Notes: a model not told the origin generated them from the sequence alone. A stretch of 64,000 nucleotides of DNA from Hyphomicrobium sp. 99 (GCF_000384335.2 NZ_KQ031382.1:558001-622000), one strand, 5' to 3'; shown: positions 18,862 through 28,601, counted from the first letter of the stretch. Numbers and translations: made by a program.

Positions 18862-20571
18862 ATGACGGCGACTTACGAAAAACAAGCTGGGGACATTTCC
18901 GGAAACACACTTCATCGAGCAATCGATTGGCGCGGTGCATTTTGGGTGGCGAGCGGCGTGCCCGCGCTCGTCCTGTTCTCGATCGGCGGCATTGCCGGCA
19001 CCGCGGGAAAGCTCGCCTTCGTCGTTTGGACACTCTCCATGATCATGGGGTTTGTGCAGTCCTTCACCTACGCGGAAATCGCCGGCCTATTCCCCAATAA
19101 ATCCGGTGGCGCCTCGGTCTATGGCGCGACCGCCTGGCTTCGCTATTCGAAACTGATCGCACCTCTCTCCGTCTGGTGTAATTGGTTCGCCTGGTCGCCG
19201 GTACTGTCGCTCGGATGCGCCATCGCGGCAGGCTATATTTTGAACGCCGTGGCGCCGATCCCGCTCTTTACGGATCAATCGCCCGAAGTCATCGCTTGGC
19301 TCGCCGATCCCGCCAATACGGGGAAGGCAGCCGCGGACGCGATCACAGCCGTAACTGCGGTCCACACGCCAGCCATCCAATCCTTTAATGCGCTGAGCGT
19401 GGCGATTCCGGGTCTCGGAACGCTGAACTTCAACTCGTCGTTCTTTATCGGCGCCATACTGATGCTGATCGTGTTCGCGATTCAGCATCGAGGCATCCTC
19501 GGCACGGCCAATGCGCAGAAATATATCGGCCTTCTCGTCATCATCCCGATGCTGATCGTCGGCATCGTACCGCTCTTCAACGGCAAGTTCCACGCCGAGA
19601 ACGTGGCAGGACCTTATCTCCCTGGGGCCGACGGTAACGTAGGATGGACACTCTTTCTCGGCGGTATGTTCATCGCAGCTTGGTCGACCTACGCGTTTGA
19701 AACCGCAATCTGCTACACCCGGGAATTCCGCAACCCTCGAACCGATACGTTCAAGGCCATCTTCTATTCCGGACTTCTCTGCCTTCTGCTCTACATCCTG
19801 GTGCCCTTTACGTTTCAAGGCGTTCTCGGCGTCGAAGGGATGAAAGATCCCGGGATTGTTGCCGGCACAGGTGTAGCCGATGCCATGGCGAATATGGTCG
19901 CGAGTGGCAACGCGTTCATCAAGCAAGTCTTCGTCGCGCTCATGATCTTGGCTCTCGTGCTCGCGATCATGACGGCGATGGCGGGATCGTCGCGGACACT
20001 GTACCAGGGGTCGGTCGACGGATGGCTGCCGCGCTATCTGAGCTATACGAACGAGCACGGCGCCCCGACGCGCGCCATGTGGACGGACCTTGTCTTCAAT
20101 CTCTTCTTGCTCGCGATCGCATCGGATTCGGCCGGTTACTTCTTCATCCTCGCCGTATCGAACGTCGGCTACATCATCTTCAACTTCCTGAACCTCAATG
20201 CGGGATGGATGCACCGCGTAGATAGCGGCTACATCGATCGCCCATATCGTGCGCCAACGTGGCTGATCGGGCTGAATACGATTCTCGCCTTCGTCAACGC
20301 GCTTTTCATGGGGGCAGGGGCGAAGGTCTGGGGCTATTCGAACGCGCTCTTAGTCGGTTTCATCTTCGCAGCGCTCATCATCCCGGTCTTCGCCTTCAGG
20401 CACTATGTCCAAGACAAAGGGCAGTTCCCGAAAGGTGCTCTCGATGATCTGGGATTGACAGGTCAGGACCTCGGAGAACGCAAGGCCGGGATACTCCCAT
20501 ACTTGGCGCTGCTTGCAGGTCTCGCCGTGGTGCTTACAGCGAACTGGTATTTCGAGATGCCCCCGGCGTGA
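18862..20571 (+). CDS. APC-superfamily amino acid/polyamine permease
   Basis: A 569-residue permease of about 12 membrane segments, with the APC-type first helix (FSIGGIAGTAGKLAFVVWTL), TYAEIAGLFPNKSGGASVYG after it, and a C-terminal extension. The substrate is not evident; relatives carry amino acids, amines or related solutes. The ATG at 18862 has GGGGGA 5 bases upstream, whereas the longer frame from 18811 would start inside the leader terminator tail. Expression is likely controlled by the structured leader described above. Periplasmic insertions of unusual length (for example residues about 135-190) distinguish it from LysP-type members. Confidence 0.88.
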   Translation: MTATYEKQAGDISGNTLHRAIDWRGAFWVASGVPALVLFSIGGIAGTAGKLAFVVWTLSMIMGFVQSFTYAEIAGLFPNKSGGASVYGATAWLRYSKLIAPLSVWCNWFAWSPVLSLGCAIAAGYILNAVAPIPLFTDQSPEVIAWLADPANTGKAAADAITAVTAVHTPAIQSFNALSVAIPGLGTLNFNSSFFIGAILMLIVFAIQHRGILGTANAQKYIGLLVIIPMLIVGIVPLFNGKFHAENVAGPYLPGADGNVGWTLFLGGMFIAAWSTYAFETAICYTREFRNPRTDTFKAIFYSGLLCLLLYILVPFTFQGVLGVEGMKDPGIVAGTGVADAMANMVASGNAFIKQVFVALMILALVLAIMTAMAGSSRTLYQGSVDGWLPRYLSYTNEHGAPTRAMWTDLVFNLFLLAIASDSAGYFFILAVSNVGYIIFNFLNLNAGWMHRVDSGYIDRPYRAPTWLIGLNTILAFVNALFMGAGAKVWGYSNALLVGFIFAALIIPVFAFRHYVQDKGQFPKGALDDLGLTGQDLGERKAGILPYLALLAGLAVVLTANWYFEMPPA

Positions 20572-20603
20572 CCGGGAAACAGTGAGCGTACTGAAATCTC
20601 TTC

Positions 20604-20630
20604 AGAAGGAGCAGGCGGTCGGCTCCTTCT
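20604..20630 (+). terminator. Hairpin terminator after the APC permease
   Basis: AGAAGGAGC (20604-20612) pairs perfectly with GCTCCTTCT (20622-20630), 33 bases beyond the permease stop. The tail (GATTGCTTCCC) lacks a strong T run. Confidence 0.55.
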
Positions 20631-21013
20631 GATTGCTTCCCGAAGTCGCGCCCAGCAGTCTCGACGAGTGAAAGATGGAAGATCGAGTTGGGGTCTTAAT
20701 AGCGAGTTCGAGCGGGCTCGAAGGCGCACGACGTTTCGAGGGAAATCCTTCGTCTCTGCTGCGCTGCAGAAGACTTAACTTGCGCGCAGCGCGCAGAGCG
20801 AAATTGCGCGAAACGGAAGCGCTGATTTTTACCACGAAAGGGAAAGGAGAAGTCGAGGCGTGTGCTGTTTAAATAATCGACGATTGCCTTGAAATTGGCC
20901 TTGTACGCATCACGGCAATAGTCGCATAGTTCAAAAATAATCACTCCCAGGAAAAAACGGGTGATGCCGATTTCCTACTTTGATCTCAACAAAGTTGGCT
21001 TGGAGGCTAACCA
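20631..21013 (+). other. 383-base intergenic region upstream of proX
   Basis: No convincing gene is seen. Near its right end ACTTTG and CAAAGT (within 20977-20995) form a short inverted repeat, followed by the GGAGG ribosome binding site of proX. The promoter and any osmotic control site of the betaine operon should be in this stretch, but I could not assign a -10/-35 pair. Confidence 0.4.
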
Positions 21014-21982
21014 ATGTACCGTTCCGTCAAAGGTGTTTTGACCGGTGGAGCTTGCGCAGCATTGCTATCTTTAGCGTGTCTGCCTCAAGCGATGGCGGCT
21101 CCTGAATCCAATGATCCGATCAAGATTGCGCTGTTCGATTGGACAAGTGTGAACCTCAACGCCAAAATTCTCGGCGGCATTCTCACCAAGCTCGGATACA
21201 ACGTCGAATATCCGACCGCTGATTATCTTTCGAGCCTGACGACGGGTCTCACCAACGGCGACATCGATGTCGGTGTCGAGTTTTGGGATACGACGGCTGC
21301 CGAGGCGATGAAGGCATCGGACGCTACGGGCCAGACTGAGCGTCTCGGGGCTCTGGGTCCCAAGGCAAAGGAAGAGTGGTGGTATCCGCTCTATATGAAG
21401 GAAAAGTGCCCCGGCCTTCCCGATTGGAAAGCGCTGAAAGATCCGAAGTGTGCGGAGGCGTTCTCCACGCCTGATACCGCCCCCAAAGGTCGCTATCTCG
21501 GCGGCCCCGTGACGTGGGAAGGGTTCGATGACGAGCGTGTTGAAGCGCTAGGGCTGCCCTTCACCGTTGTTCATGCCGGAACCGACGGCGCCATGTTCGC
21601 CGAACTTGATTCAGCCTACCAGCGCAAGGCGCCGATGCTGTTGTGGATCTATTCCCCGCACTGGGCACCTGCGAAATACCAAGGCGAATGGGTGCAATTC
21701 CCCGAATACGAACCGGCCTGCTACACGGACCCGAAGTGGGGCGTCAATCCGGATAAGAAATACGATTGCGGCAAGCCGCACGGCGAAATCTGGAAGTACT
21801 CCTGGAAGGGCTTCAAGGATAAGTGGCCCGTCGCCTACAAGGTCGCCAAGGCCTACACCATCGACGTCAATGAGTTGAACAAGCTGTCAGGTCAGGTCGA
21901 TCTCGATGGCAAATCGATTGACGATGTCGCCGCCGAGTGGGTCAACGCCAACGAGGCGAAGTGGAAGGAATGGGCGAAGTAA
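21014..21982 (+). CDS. proX: Glycine betaine/proline-type ABC transporter binding protein
   Basis: A 322-residue periplasmic binding protein with a signal peptide (cleavage near QAMAAP). It belongs to the OpuAC/ProX family: KIALFDWTSVNLNAKILGGI, then YPTADYLSSLTTGLTNGDIDV and EFWDTTAAEAM, with several Trp/Tyr residues (EEWWYPLYM, LLWIYSPHWAP) able to form the aromatic cage for a quaternary ammonium. GGAGG lies 8 bases before the ATG. It starts a three-gene importer with the ATPase and permease below, for uptake of a compatible solute or of choline-type methylated amines as food, which would suit a methylotroph. Confidence 0.92.
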   Translation: MYRSVKGVLTGGACAALLSLACLPQAMAAPESNDPIKIALFDWTSVNLNAKILGGILTKLGYNVEYPTADYLSSLTTGLTNGDIDVGVEFWDTTAAEAMKASDATGQTERLGALGPKAKEEWWYPLYMKEKCPGLPDWKALKDPKCAEAFSTPDTAPKGRYLGGPVTWEGFDDERVEALGLPFTVVHAGTDGAMFAELDSAYQRKAPMLLWIYSPHWAPAKYQGEWVQFPEYEPACYTDPKWGVNPDKKYDCGKPHGEIWKYSWKGFKDKWPVAYKVAKAYTIDVNELNKLSGQVDLDGKSIDDVAAEWVNANEAKWKEWAK

Positions 21983-22102
21983 GAAGAGGACTTTTTCTTT
22001 GCCGTACTGATTGAAACGACGGGAACCGGCGGTCATCACGAAGACTGTCCGGTTCTCTTTGTATTTGAGAAAATCCTTCACGACCGCATAGGGCACTCCC
22101 GA

Positions 22103-23191
22103 ATGAACAATCAAGCGCCGCTGCGCGATGAAACAAATGCGGCCGCAGATAACCGGCCAGTGAAACTGCGTTGCAAGGACGTTTGGAAAGTCTTTGGTGC
22201 GGGGGCGGAAAAGTTTCTGGCAGACCGAAACGGCGTGGCGACTGCGGAAAATCTCAGCGAGGCCAAGCTTGTCGGCGCCGTCCGGCACGCCTCCCTTGAA
22301 GTGAGAATCGGCGAGATTTTCATTGTCATGGGCCTCTCGGGGTCGGGCAAGTCTACGCTCGTGCGTTGTCTCTCTCGCCTTATCGAGCCGACGTGGGGAA
22401 GCGTCGAGCTGGACGGTATGGATCTGCTCAAAGCGAAGCCCGACGAACTGATCGAAATCCGCCGCCATCGCATGGGCATGGTGTTTCAACATTTTGCGCT
22501 GCTACCGCATCTGACTGTGCTCGAAAACATCGCCTTCCCGCTGTCGGTGCAGGGTGTCGATCGCAAATCGCGCGAGGCTCGCGCTCAGAAAGTGATCGAG
22601 CTCGTCGGCCTGAGCGGGCGCGAACAGTTCTATCCACGCGAGCTATCCGGCGGCCAGCAACAGCGCGTCGGCATCGCGCGAAGCCTCGCCGTCGAACCGG
22701 AAATCTGGTTTCTCGACGAGCCGTTCTCCGCGCTCGATCCGCTCATTCGCCGGGAGATGCAAACTGAGCTCATTCGTTTGCAGAGCGTACTGAAGAAAAC
22801 GATTGTCTTCATCACCCACGACTTCGATGAGGCAATCCGACTGGCTGACCGCATCGCCATCATGAAGGACGGTGAGATCATCCAGACCGGCACGCCGGAA
22901 GACCTCGTTTTGCATCCGGCAACGGATTACGTCGCCGAGTTCACGCGAGATGTTCAGCGCTCCAAGGTCATGTCGGCTGCACGTCTCATGCGGCCGATAA
23001 CATCGGGCGCCAATTACGGTGGAACGGTTCTGGCGAGCGATAAAATATCGACGTTCTCCGCGCGAATAGTTGGCTGCCGGAAAAACTTCCTTGTTACGGC
23101 AGCCGACGGCAGGCCGCTCGGGGAAGTAACGCCTGATGCCGTCATTGATCTGCTGGCCGATCGCGATCTGTCGCGCGAGGGACGCGCATGA
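22103..23191 (+). CDS. proV: Glycine betaine ABC transporter ATPase
   Basis: A 362-residue nucleotide-binding subunit of the ProV/OpuAA group. Walker A is GLSGSGKST, the Q loop is in MVFQHFALLPHLTV, the signature is LSGGQQQRVGIARSL, Walker B is WFLDEPFSALDP and the switch His is in VFITHDFDEA. The N-terminal ~70 residues carry the family's long insertion before Walker A. After about residue 275 the usual CBS pair is replaced by a shorter, weakly similar region, so osmosensing by a full CBS module is unlikely. The stop overlaps the permease start by 4 bases. Confidence 0.94.
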   Translation: MNNQAPLRDETNAAADNRPVKLRCKDVWKVFGAGAEKFLADRNGVATAENLSEAKLVGAVRHASLEVRIGEIFIVMGLSGSGKSTLVRCLSRLIEPTWGSVELDGMDLLKAKPDELIEIRRHRMGMVFQHFALLPHLTVLENIAFPLSVQGVDRKSREARAQKVIELVGLSGREQFYPRELSGGQQQRVGIARSLAVEPEIWFLDEPFSALDPLIRREMQTELIRLQSVLKKTIVFITHDFDEAIRLADRIAIMKDGEIIQTGTPEDLVLHPATDYVAEFTRDVQRSKVMSAARLMRPITSGANYGGTVLASDKISTFSARIVGCRKNFLVTAADGRPLGEVTPDAVIDLLADRDLSREGRA

Positions 23192-25167
23192 CGGTCGCGG
23201 ACACTCATTCTCCCGCGCGCGCGCCCGCAGTTTCCGGTTGGACGCTCGTGTGGGTCGCGGCCGTCGCCGGCGTCGCCGTTCTCTACATGCTGCCCGATAT
23301 TGCTCCTTGGGCCGTGAAGTATCCCTCGACCGCGATCATCCCCGTCGCCGATTGGATCTCGGCGTTCATGGCCTGGTTGAAAACCAATTTTACATGGTTG
23401 ACGCGAGGCATAACCGATCTCTTCAACGTGCCGCTTCAGTGGGCCATGAGCCTCCTCGCGAAGGGATGGAAATTCGGATACGGGCCGGACGCGCTCGTGC
23501 TGCCGCGATTGTCGTGGATCGGTGTTTGCACCGCCTTCGCCCTCGCCGGTTACGCCTTCGGCGGCGTCAGGCTCGCCGCACTGGCAGCAGGCTGCATGAT
23601 TTACATCGCGCTATTCGGCCAATGGGATAGCGCCATGCTGACGTTGGCGTTGATCGCGATAAGCGTTCCGCTGTGCGTCATCTTCGGGCTTCTGCTCGGC
23701 GTTCTCGCATTCCGCAAGCCTTGGATCGATCGCTCCATCATTCAGCCCATGCTTGATCTGATGCAGACGATGCCGACATTCGCCTATCTCATCCCGATGC
23801 TGCTCCTGTTCGGCAACAGTCCGGTTTCGGGAATGCTGGCGACGGCCATTTTCGCGATGCCGCCGATGGTGCGTTCCACGGTGCTCGCGCTGAAGCGCGT
23901 GCCCCACGAAATCGACGATTTTGGCGAAATGGTCGGCTGCACGCCGCGGCAGAAGTTGTTGAAGGTCTTGCTGCCCTCGGGCCGTCCGACGCTGATGGTC
24001 GGCGTCAATCAAGTGATCATGCTCGCCCTCAACATGGTCATCATTTCTTCGATGATCGGCGCCGGCGGATTGGGCTACGACGTGCTTCTCGCATTGCGCG
24101 CGTTGAAGATCGGGCAAGGCATGGAAGCGGGTCTCGCAATCGTCGCGCTTGCCATCGTGCTGGATCGGCTGAGCCAGGCGGCTGCGCGCCAGCGTCCATC
24201 CGCTCACATGCCGGATCAGAATTTCCTGCAACGATACCCAATGCTGACGGCCGCGATCGCCGTCCTTGCGGGCACAACTCTGCTGAGCCATTTCATCCCG
24301 GCGTTTGCATCAGTTCCGGCAGCAATCAAGATGTCGACCGCGCCGTGGTGGAAAGCTGTCGTCGATTGGGTGAACATCCACTTCTTCGATACGATCGAAG
24401 CTTTTCGGACATTCCTGCTGCTCTACATCCTCAATCCGATAAGGGATTTCCTTGTTGGCTTTCCGTGGCTCGGAATGGTCTTTCTCGTTGGCCTTGCCGG
24501 TTATCGCCTTTCAGGTCCCCGCCTCGCGGCCATTGTCGTCCTGATGACGGCTTTCTGCGCCGCGACGGGCCTCTGGGAAAAATCGATGGCGACGCTCTAC
24601 CTTTGCGGTGTCTCGGCGTTTGTCGCGGCGCTACTCGGTATCGCGCTCGGCATAGCGGCATCGCGAAGCAACCGGTTCGCCGCGTTTCTCATGCCGATCT
24701 GCGACACGCTGCAGACGCTTCCGTCGTTCTGCTTCATCATTCCCGTCGTCATGCTCTTCCGAGTGGGCGACGTAACCGCGATGATTGCAACAGTCCTCTT
24801 CGCGATCGTCCCCGCAATTCGCTACACCAATCACGGCATCCGCCAGATCCCCGAAAGCTTGATCGAAGCCGCAACCGTATCCGGTTGCACGCCGCGTCAG
24901 ATGTTCTGGAGGGTTCAGTTGCCATTGGCACTGCCGGAGATCATGCTCGGGCTCAACCAGACAGTGCTGCTCGCGCTCAGCATGATCATCATCTGCGCGA
25001 TGATCGGAACGCGCGATCTTGGTCAGGAAGTCTTCATTGCCTTGGCGAAAGCCGACGCTGGGCGAGGCCTGACCGCCGGCTTTGCGATCGCCTTCATCGG
25101 CATCGTCGCCGACCGGCTTCTGAGGGCATCGACGGATCGATTGCAATCGCGGCTCGGCCTCGTCTGA
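23188..25167 (+). CDS. proW: Double-length betaine ABC permease (tandem ProW domains)
   Basis: A 659-residue permease made of two ProW-like halves. Each half has an N-terminal helical part and a BPD-type transmembrane domain with the coupling segment: first half MQTMPTFAYLIPMLLLFG then EMVGCTPRQKLLKVLLPSGRP, second half LQTLPSFCFIIPVVMLF then ATVSGCTPRQMFWRVQLPLALP. A single chain could thus replace the usual ProW homodimer. Both EAA-like loops look intact, so both halves should contact ProV. It overlaps proV by 4 bases and ends the operon, converging with the thiolase gene. Confidence 0.93.
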   Translation: MTVADTHSPARAPAVSGWTLVWVAAVAGVAVLYMLPDIAPWAVKYPSTAIIPVADWISAFMAWLKTNFTWLTRGITDLFNVPLQWAMSLLAKGWKFGYGPDALVLPRLSWIGVCTAFALAGYAFGGVRLAALAAGCMIYIALFGQWDSAMLTLALIAISVPLCVIFGLLLGVLAFRKPWIDRSIIQPMLDLMQTMPTFAYLIPMLLLFGNSPVSGMLATAIFAMPPMVRSTVLALKRVPHEIDDFGEMVGCTPRQKLLKVLLPSGRPTLMVGVNQVIMLALNMVIISSMIGAGGLGYDVLLALRALKIGQGMEAGLAIVALAIVLDRLSQAAARQRPSAHMPDQNFLQRYPMLTAAIAVLAGTTLLSHFIPAFASVPAAIKMSTAPWWKAVVDWVNIHFFDTIEAFRTFLLLYILNPIRDFLVGFPWLGMVFLVGLAGYRLSGPRLAAIVVLMTAFCAATGLWEKSMATLYLCGVSAFVAALLGIALGIAASRSNRFAAFLMPICDTLQTLPSFCFIIPVVMLFRVGDVTAMIATVLFAIVPAIRYTNHGIRQIPESLIEAATVSGCTPRQMFWRVQLPLALPEIMLGLNQTVLLALSMIIICAMIGTRDLGQEVFIALAKADAGRGLTAGFAIAFIGIVADRLLRASTDRLQSRLGLV

Positions 25168-25194
25168 GGAGGCCAAGCCACCTCGGCGTTGCGA

Positions 25195-26385
25195 TTACTG
25201 AACCACGCGCTCGATGGCGATGGCGGTCGCCTCGCCACCGCCGATGCACGCCGACGCGATGCCCTTCGTCATGCCGCGATTCTCGAGAGCATGAAGCAGC
25301 GTCACGATGAGACGCGCGCCTGTCGCGCCGATCGGATGCCCGAGCGCACACGCGCCACCGTTCACGTTGAGTTTGTCACGCGGGATTGCAAGGTCCTTCT
25401 GCGCAGCCATGGCGACCGCAGCGAAGGCCTCGTTGATCTCATAAAGATCGACCTCACCCGCTTCCCATCCGACTTTCGCGAGAACTTTGCGCATCGCAGG
25501 GATCGGCGCCGTGGTGAACCACGCAGGTTCCTGACTATGCGTCGCGTGCGCACGGATTTCCGCCAAGATGGGAAGCCCTTCACGCTGTGCCACCGACCGG
25601 CGCGTGAGAACCAGGGCGGCCGCGCCGTCGGCGTTCGCTGAAGCGCTTGCAGCTGTAATCGTGCCGTTCGGCCGGAAAGCGGGCTTGAGTTTCGCGACTT
25701 TTTCCGGCGAAACCTTCAGCGGGTTCTCATCATCCGCGATGATCTTTTCGCCGTCCTTGGTCGCGATTTTGATCGGCGCAATTTCAGCTTTGAATGCGCC
25801 AGAGTGAATCGCCGTTCGGGCTCGCGTTAGAGTTTCAACGGCGAAGGCATCCTGATCGGCCCGCGAGAATTGATAGGCTTCGGCCGTCGCTTCTCCGAAG
25901 TCGCCCATGCTTCGCCCCTTCTCATAGGCATCTTCGAGGCCATCGAGCAGCATGTGATCCAACACCTGACCATGGCCCATGCGAAAACCGGAGCGCGCCT
26001 TCTGCAGAAGATACGGCGCATTCGACATGGACTCCATGCCGCCGGAGACGACGATATCCGCTGATCCGGCCGCCAGAAGATCGTGAGCTAGAAAGGTCGC
26101 TTTCATTCCAGACCCGCAAACTTTGTTGATCGTCGTCGCGCCGGTTGCGTCCGGAAGCCCGGCGGCTCTCGCGGCCTGCCGCGCCGGAGCCTGCCCCTGC
26201 CCGGCAGTCAGCACGTTGCCGAACAGAACTTCATCGACTTTATCAGGAGAGAGTTTCGCGCGTTCGACCGCGGAGCGAATAGCGTGCGCCCCGAGTTCGG
26301 ACGCCTGAAGCGGCGCCAGATCCCCCAGGAAGCGGCCAAGCGGCGTCCTGACTGCGGATACGATGACGATCGGGTCTTGCGACAT
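25195..26385 (-). CDS. Acetyl-CoA C-acetyltransferase (thiolase)
   Basis: A 396-residue thiolase that condenses or cleaves acyl-CoA and acetyl-CoA. The acyl-accepting Cys is in TTINKVCGSGMKATFLAHDLL, the His in GGACALGHPIGATGAR and the second Cys in GIASACIGGGEATAI. The length and the GHPIGATGAR motif fit biosynthetic acetoacetyl-CoA thiolases such as PhaA/AtoB, but no reductase (phaB) or synthase gene is near, so its role in polyhydroxybutyrate or in acetoacetate use is open. The ATG at 26385 has GAGGGA upstream. It is divergent from a TetR-family gene 240 bases away. Confidence 0.92.
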   Translation of the reverse strand: MSQDPIVIVSAVRTPLGRFLGDLAPLQASELGAHAIRSAVERAKLSPDKVDEVLFGNVLTAGQGQAPARQAARAAGLPDATGATTINKVCGSGMKATFLAHDLLAAGSADIVVSGGMESMSNAPYLLQKARSGFRMGHGQVLDHMLLDGLEDAYEKGRSMGDFGEATAEAYQFSRADQDAFAVETLTRARTAIHSGAFKAEIAPIKIATKDGEKIIADDENPLKVSPEKVAKLKPAFRPNGTITAASASANADGAAALVLTRRSVAQREGLPILAEIRAHATHSQEPAWFTTAPIPAMRKVLAKVGWEAGEVDLYEINEAFAAVAMAAQKDLAIPRDKLNVNGGACALGHPIGATGARLIVTLLHALENRGMTKGIASACIGGGEATAIAIERVVQ

Positions 26386-26542
26386 GACTTGGTCCCTCGA
26401 ATGGCCGTTTCTGAAGGGTGGCCTAATATATGATGATCATAATTAAAACGGCGCATCTCGCCAACACCGAAAGTTGACGCACCGGATCGCCGGGAACTTT
26501 CCGGCGGCAATAGCATCGCCCTCGACACCACAAACGCTTATG

Positions 26543-26556
26543 CTAAGAGCGCTTAG
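26543..26556. promoter_or_regulatory. Possible TetR-family operator
   Basis: CTAAGAGCGCTTAG is a near-palindrome (CTAAG with CTTAG) in the divergent region, 69 bases before the TetR start. A second symmetric element ATGATCAT (26433-26440) lies next to the thiolase start. Either could be the binding site of the TetR protein; this is inferred from position only. Confidence 0.3.
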
Positions 26557-26625
26557 GCGCGTCTGGAGAAGCAATGGAACTGCCCAGGCGTCGCGGACGT
26601 AAGTGCAGGGGCGAGGAGACAGAAC

Positions 26626-27213
26626 ATGCCGCGGGTATCGCGCAAGCAGGCCGATCAACATCGCAAAGACGTTGTCGATGCCGCCTCCCGGCTTTTCCTT
26701 GAGCGCGGCATCGACGGCGTCAGTGTCCCCGATGTGATGGCCGAGGCCGGCCTCACCCACGGAGGCTTCTACGGCCATTTCAGCTCGAAAGACGCGCTGG
26801 TAGCGGAAGCCTGCGTCAAAGCCTTCGAAGATCGGCGCGCCACGTATGAAGGCTACATCGAGCGGAATGGGACCGATCGGAAAGCCGCCCGGACTGAATT
26901 CATCAAGCGCTACACGTCAAAAAATCATCGCGATGGTATTGGCGCCGGCTGTCCCGCAGCCGCGATGTGCGGTGATCTCGCGCGCGACAATCCTAGAGGA
27001 TCCGTTCGCGCCGCGTTCGCAACGGCAATGGGCACGCTTGTCGAACGGCTCAGCCCCTTGTTGTCGGGAAAAAAGAAAGCCGCGACACGTGAAGAAACGC
27101 TGGCGCAACTCTCCATGTTGGTCGGCGGGCTGATGCTGGCGCGATCGACCAAGGGCCACCCCATCTCCGAGGAGATTTTGCAATCCGTCCGATCCGCTCT
27201 CATCGATGAATAG
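26626..27213 (+). CDS. TetR-family transcriptional regulator
   Basis: A 195-residue repressor with a TetR N-terminal helix-turn-helix: DVVDAASRLFLERGIDGVSV then DVMAEAGLTHGGFYGHFSSKDALVAEA. The 'GxxHGGFYxHFxSKdaLv' form is typical of the group that senses electrophiles or lipophilic compounds (NemR/AcuR-like), though the ligand is not readable from sequence. A GAGGAG site precedes the ATG. It is divergent from the thiolase gene, which is the most likely target besides its own promoter. Confidence 0.9.
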   Translation: MPRVSRKQADQHRKDVVDAASRLFLERGIDGVSVPDVMAEAGLTHGGFYGHFSSKDALVAEACVKAFEDRRATYEGYIERNGTDRKAARTEFIKRYTSKNHRDGIGAGCPAAAMCGDLARDNPRGSVRAAFATAMGTLVERLSPLLSGKKKAATREETLAQLSMLVGGLMLARSTKGHPISEEILQSVRSALIDE

Positions 27214-27479
27214 TCGTTGCCTTTGAGCATCCGACGTTGCCGAGTGCGTTGCACTCAACGTCCAAGGAGCAACCCTGCGTTTACTTTCACCGATGTCGTT
27301 GCTTTCCTTCAGCACTGAGCGCGTGCAGCTTGATGGCGGATATCCAAGTCCTCCCCAGCGGGGAAAAACTTTATACTAATTTTCCCGAACGGCCGATGAA
27401 CTTGTGTTTAATGGACACCGAAGTTTCTCGGAGCTAACTGTCTCGCTTGGCAAATGGTCAACCGCAACGGTGATGAACC

Positions 27480-27884
27480 TTGGTCGAAGGCCTGATCACG
27501 CTTCGCAGCCACCACCCGGCGAAGGAAACAGCCGATAGGTTAGCCGCCCTGGTCGCCAATCATAATGCGACCCTCGTGGCTCGGATCGATCATGCTGCCG
27601 CGGCGGCGAAAGTCGGATTAGATCTGCGACCGACTGAAGTTCTGATCTTCGGCAATCCTAATGTCGGCACCCTTCTTATGCAGCAAGCACAGGTGATAGG
27701 CCTCGATCTCCCGACCAAGGTTCTTGTCTGGCAAGACGACAATGGCGTCACGTGGTTATCATACCAGGATATAGGATGGCTGGTGAGCCGATATGGAATA
27801 GCGTCAGCCGTCCGGCCGACTGTGGATAAATTGTCCTCCCTGTTAAGACTTTTGACTGAGGAGGCGGCGGGCCAAGGCAATTAA
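27480..27884 (+). CDS. DUF302 family protein
   Basis: A 134-residue protein matching the DUF302 pattern: GLITLRSHHPAKETADRLAALV, then ARIDHAAAAAKVGLDLRPTEVLIFGNPNVGTLLMQ, then LDLPTKVLVWQDDNGVTWLSY. The function of the family is unknown; many members are small stress-associated proteins. The frame begins at a TTG at 27480, and the family's usual N-terminal residues (VEGLITL) follow directly, so the start is about right; no ATG lies in frame just upstream. The gene sits before dps, and both may respond to stress. Confidence 0.85.
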   Translation: MVEGLITLRSHHPAKETADRLAALVANHNATLVARIDHAAAAAKVGLDLRPTEVLIFGNPNVGTLLMQQAQVIGLDLPTKVLVWQDDNGVTWLSYQDIGWLVSRYGIASAVRPTVDKLSSLLRLLTEEAAGQGN

Positions 27885-27977
27885 AGGAAATAATCGGCGA
27901 TCCGACGATCGGAAATGAACATTTCGCGAAGTTACGAATTACTCCCCCAGGCAACACAGAGTAAGGAACGGACAGTC

Positions 27978-28505
27978 ATGAAAGCGGAATCCGCTAAGGC
28001 CCGGCGCAAGCTTCCACTCGATACGCCATCGCACTTTTCCGATAACGCCATCAAAGATATTTCCGGCGCGCTGAATGCGCTGCTCGCGGACTTCTTCGCG
28101 CTCTATATCAAGACCAAAAACTTTCACTGGCATATGTCCGGTCCGCACTTCCGCGATTATCACCTTTTGCTGGACGAGCAGGGCGAACAGATTTTTGCTG
28201 CGACCGACGACATAGCGGAGCGCGTCCGCAAAATCGGCGGAACGACCATCCGGTCCATCGGCCAGATAAACAGCGAGAAACGCATTCTCGATAACAATGC
28301 GGACTTCGTCACTCCGAACGACATGCTGTCGGAACTACGGGACGACAATCTCCAGCTTGTCGATGAGATGCGCCAAGTCCACGATCTGTGCGACGAGCAC
28401 GGCGATGTCGCCACCACCAGTCTTCTGGAGAACTGGATCGACGAAAGTGAACGCCGCGTGTGGTTCCTCTTCGAGGCGACGCGGAATATGCCCAGCCAAG
28501 CGTGA
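27978..28505 (+). CDS. dps: Dps-type ferritin-like DNA-protection protein
   Basis: A 175-residue member of the Dps family, which forms dodecamers that oxidise iron with peroxide and shield DNA. The intersubunit ferroxidase ligands are in YIKTKNFHWHMSGPHFRDYHLLLDEQGEQIF (two His, Asp and Glu), and the C-terminal helix includes DEHGDVATTSLLENWIDESERR. The basic N-terminus (MKAESAKARRKL) could contact DNA. The frame is open from 27915, but the ATG at 27978 has AAGGA upstream and yields the expected length. Confidence 0.93.
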   Translation: MKAESAKARRKLPLDTPSHFSDNAIKDISGALNALLADFFALYIKTKNFHWHMSGPHFRDYHLLLDEQGEQIFAATDDIAERVRKIGGTTIRSIGQINSEKRILDNNADFVTPNDMLSELRDDNLQLVDEMRQVHDLCDEHGDVATTSLLENWIDESERRVWFLFEATRNMPSQA

Positions 28506-28601
28506 GGCGGTTGCGAACGAAATACAGTCTCAAAGGCAATTGTGAATTACACTGTGTGGCGTCGGGCTTGTCTCGGCGCCACGCTTGTTTCGGCTTGCCC
28601 G

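Noticed and set aside
19087..20214. 375-codon frame opposite the APC permease
   Set aside because: The composition (Asp/Arg/His-rich, no domain) is that of a shadow of membrane-protein codons; the permease frame is conserved.
24345..25310. 321-codon frame overlapping the double permease
   Set aside because: Arg/Ser/His-rich product in the third frame of a conserved permease; no start signal.
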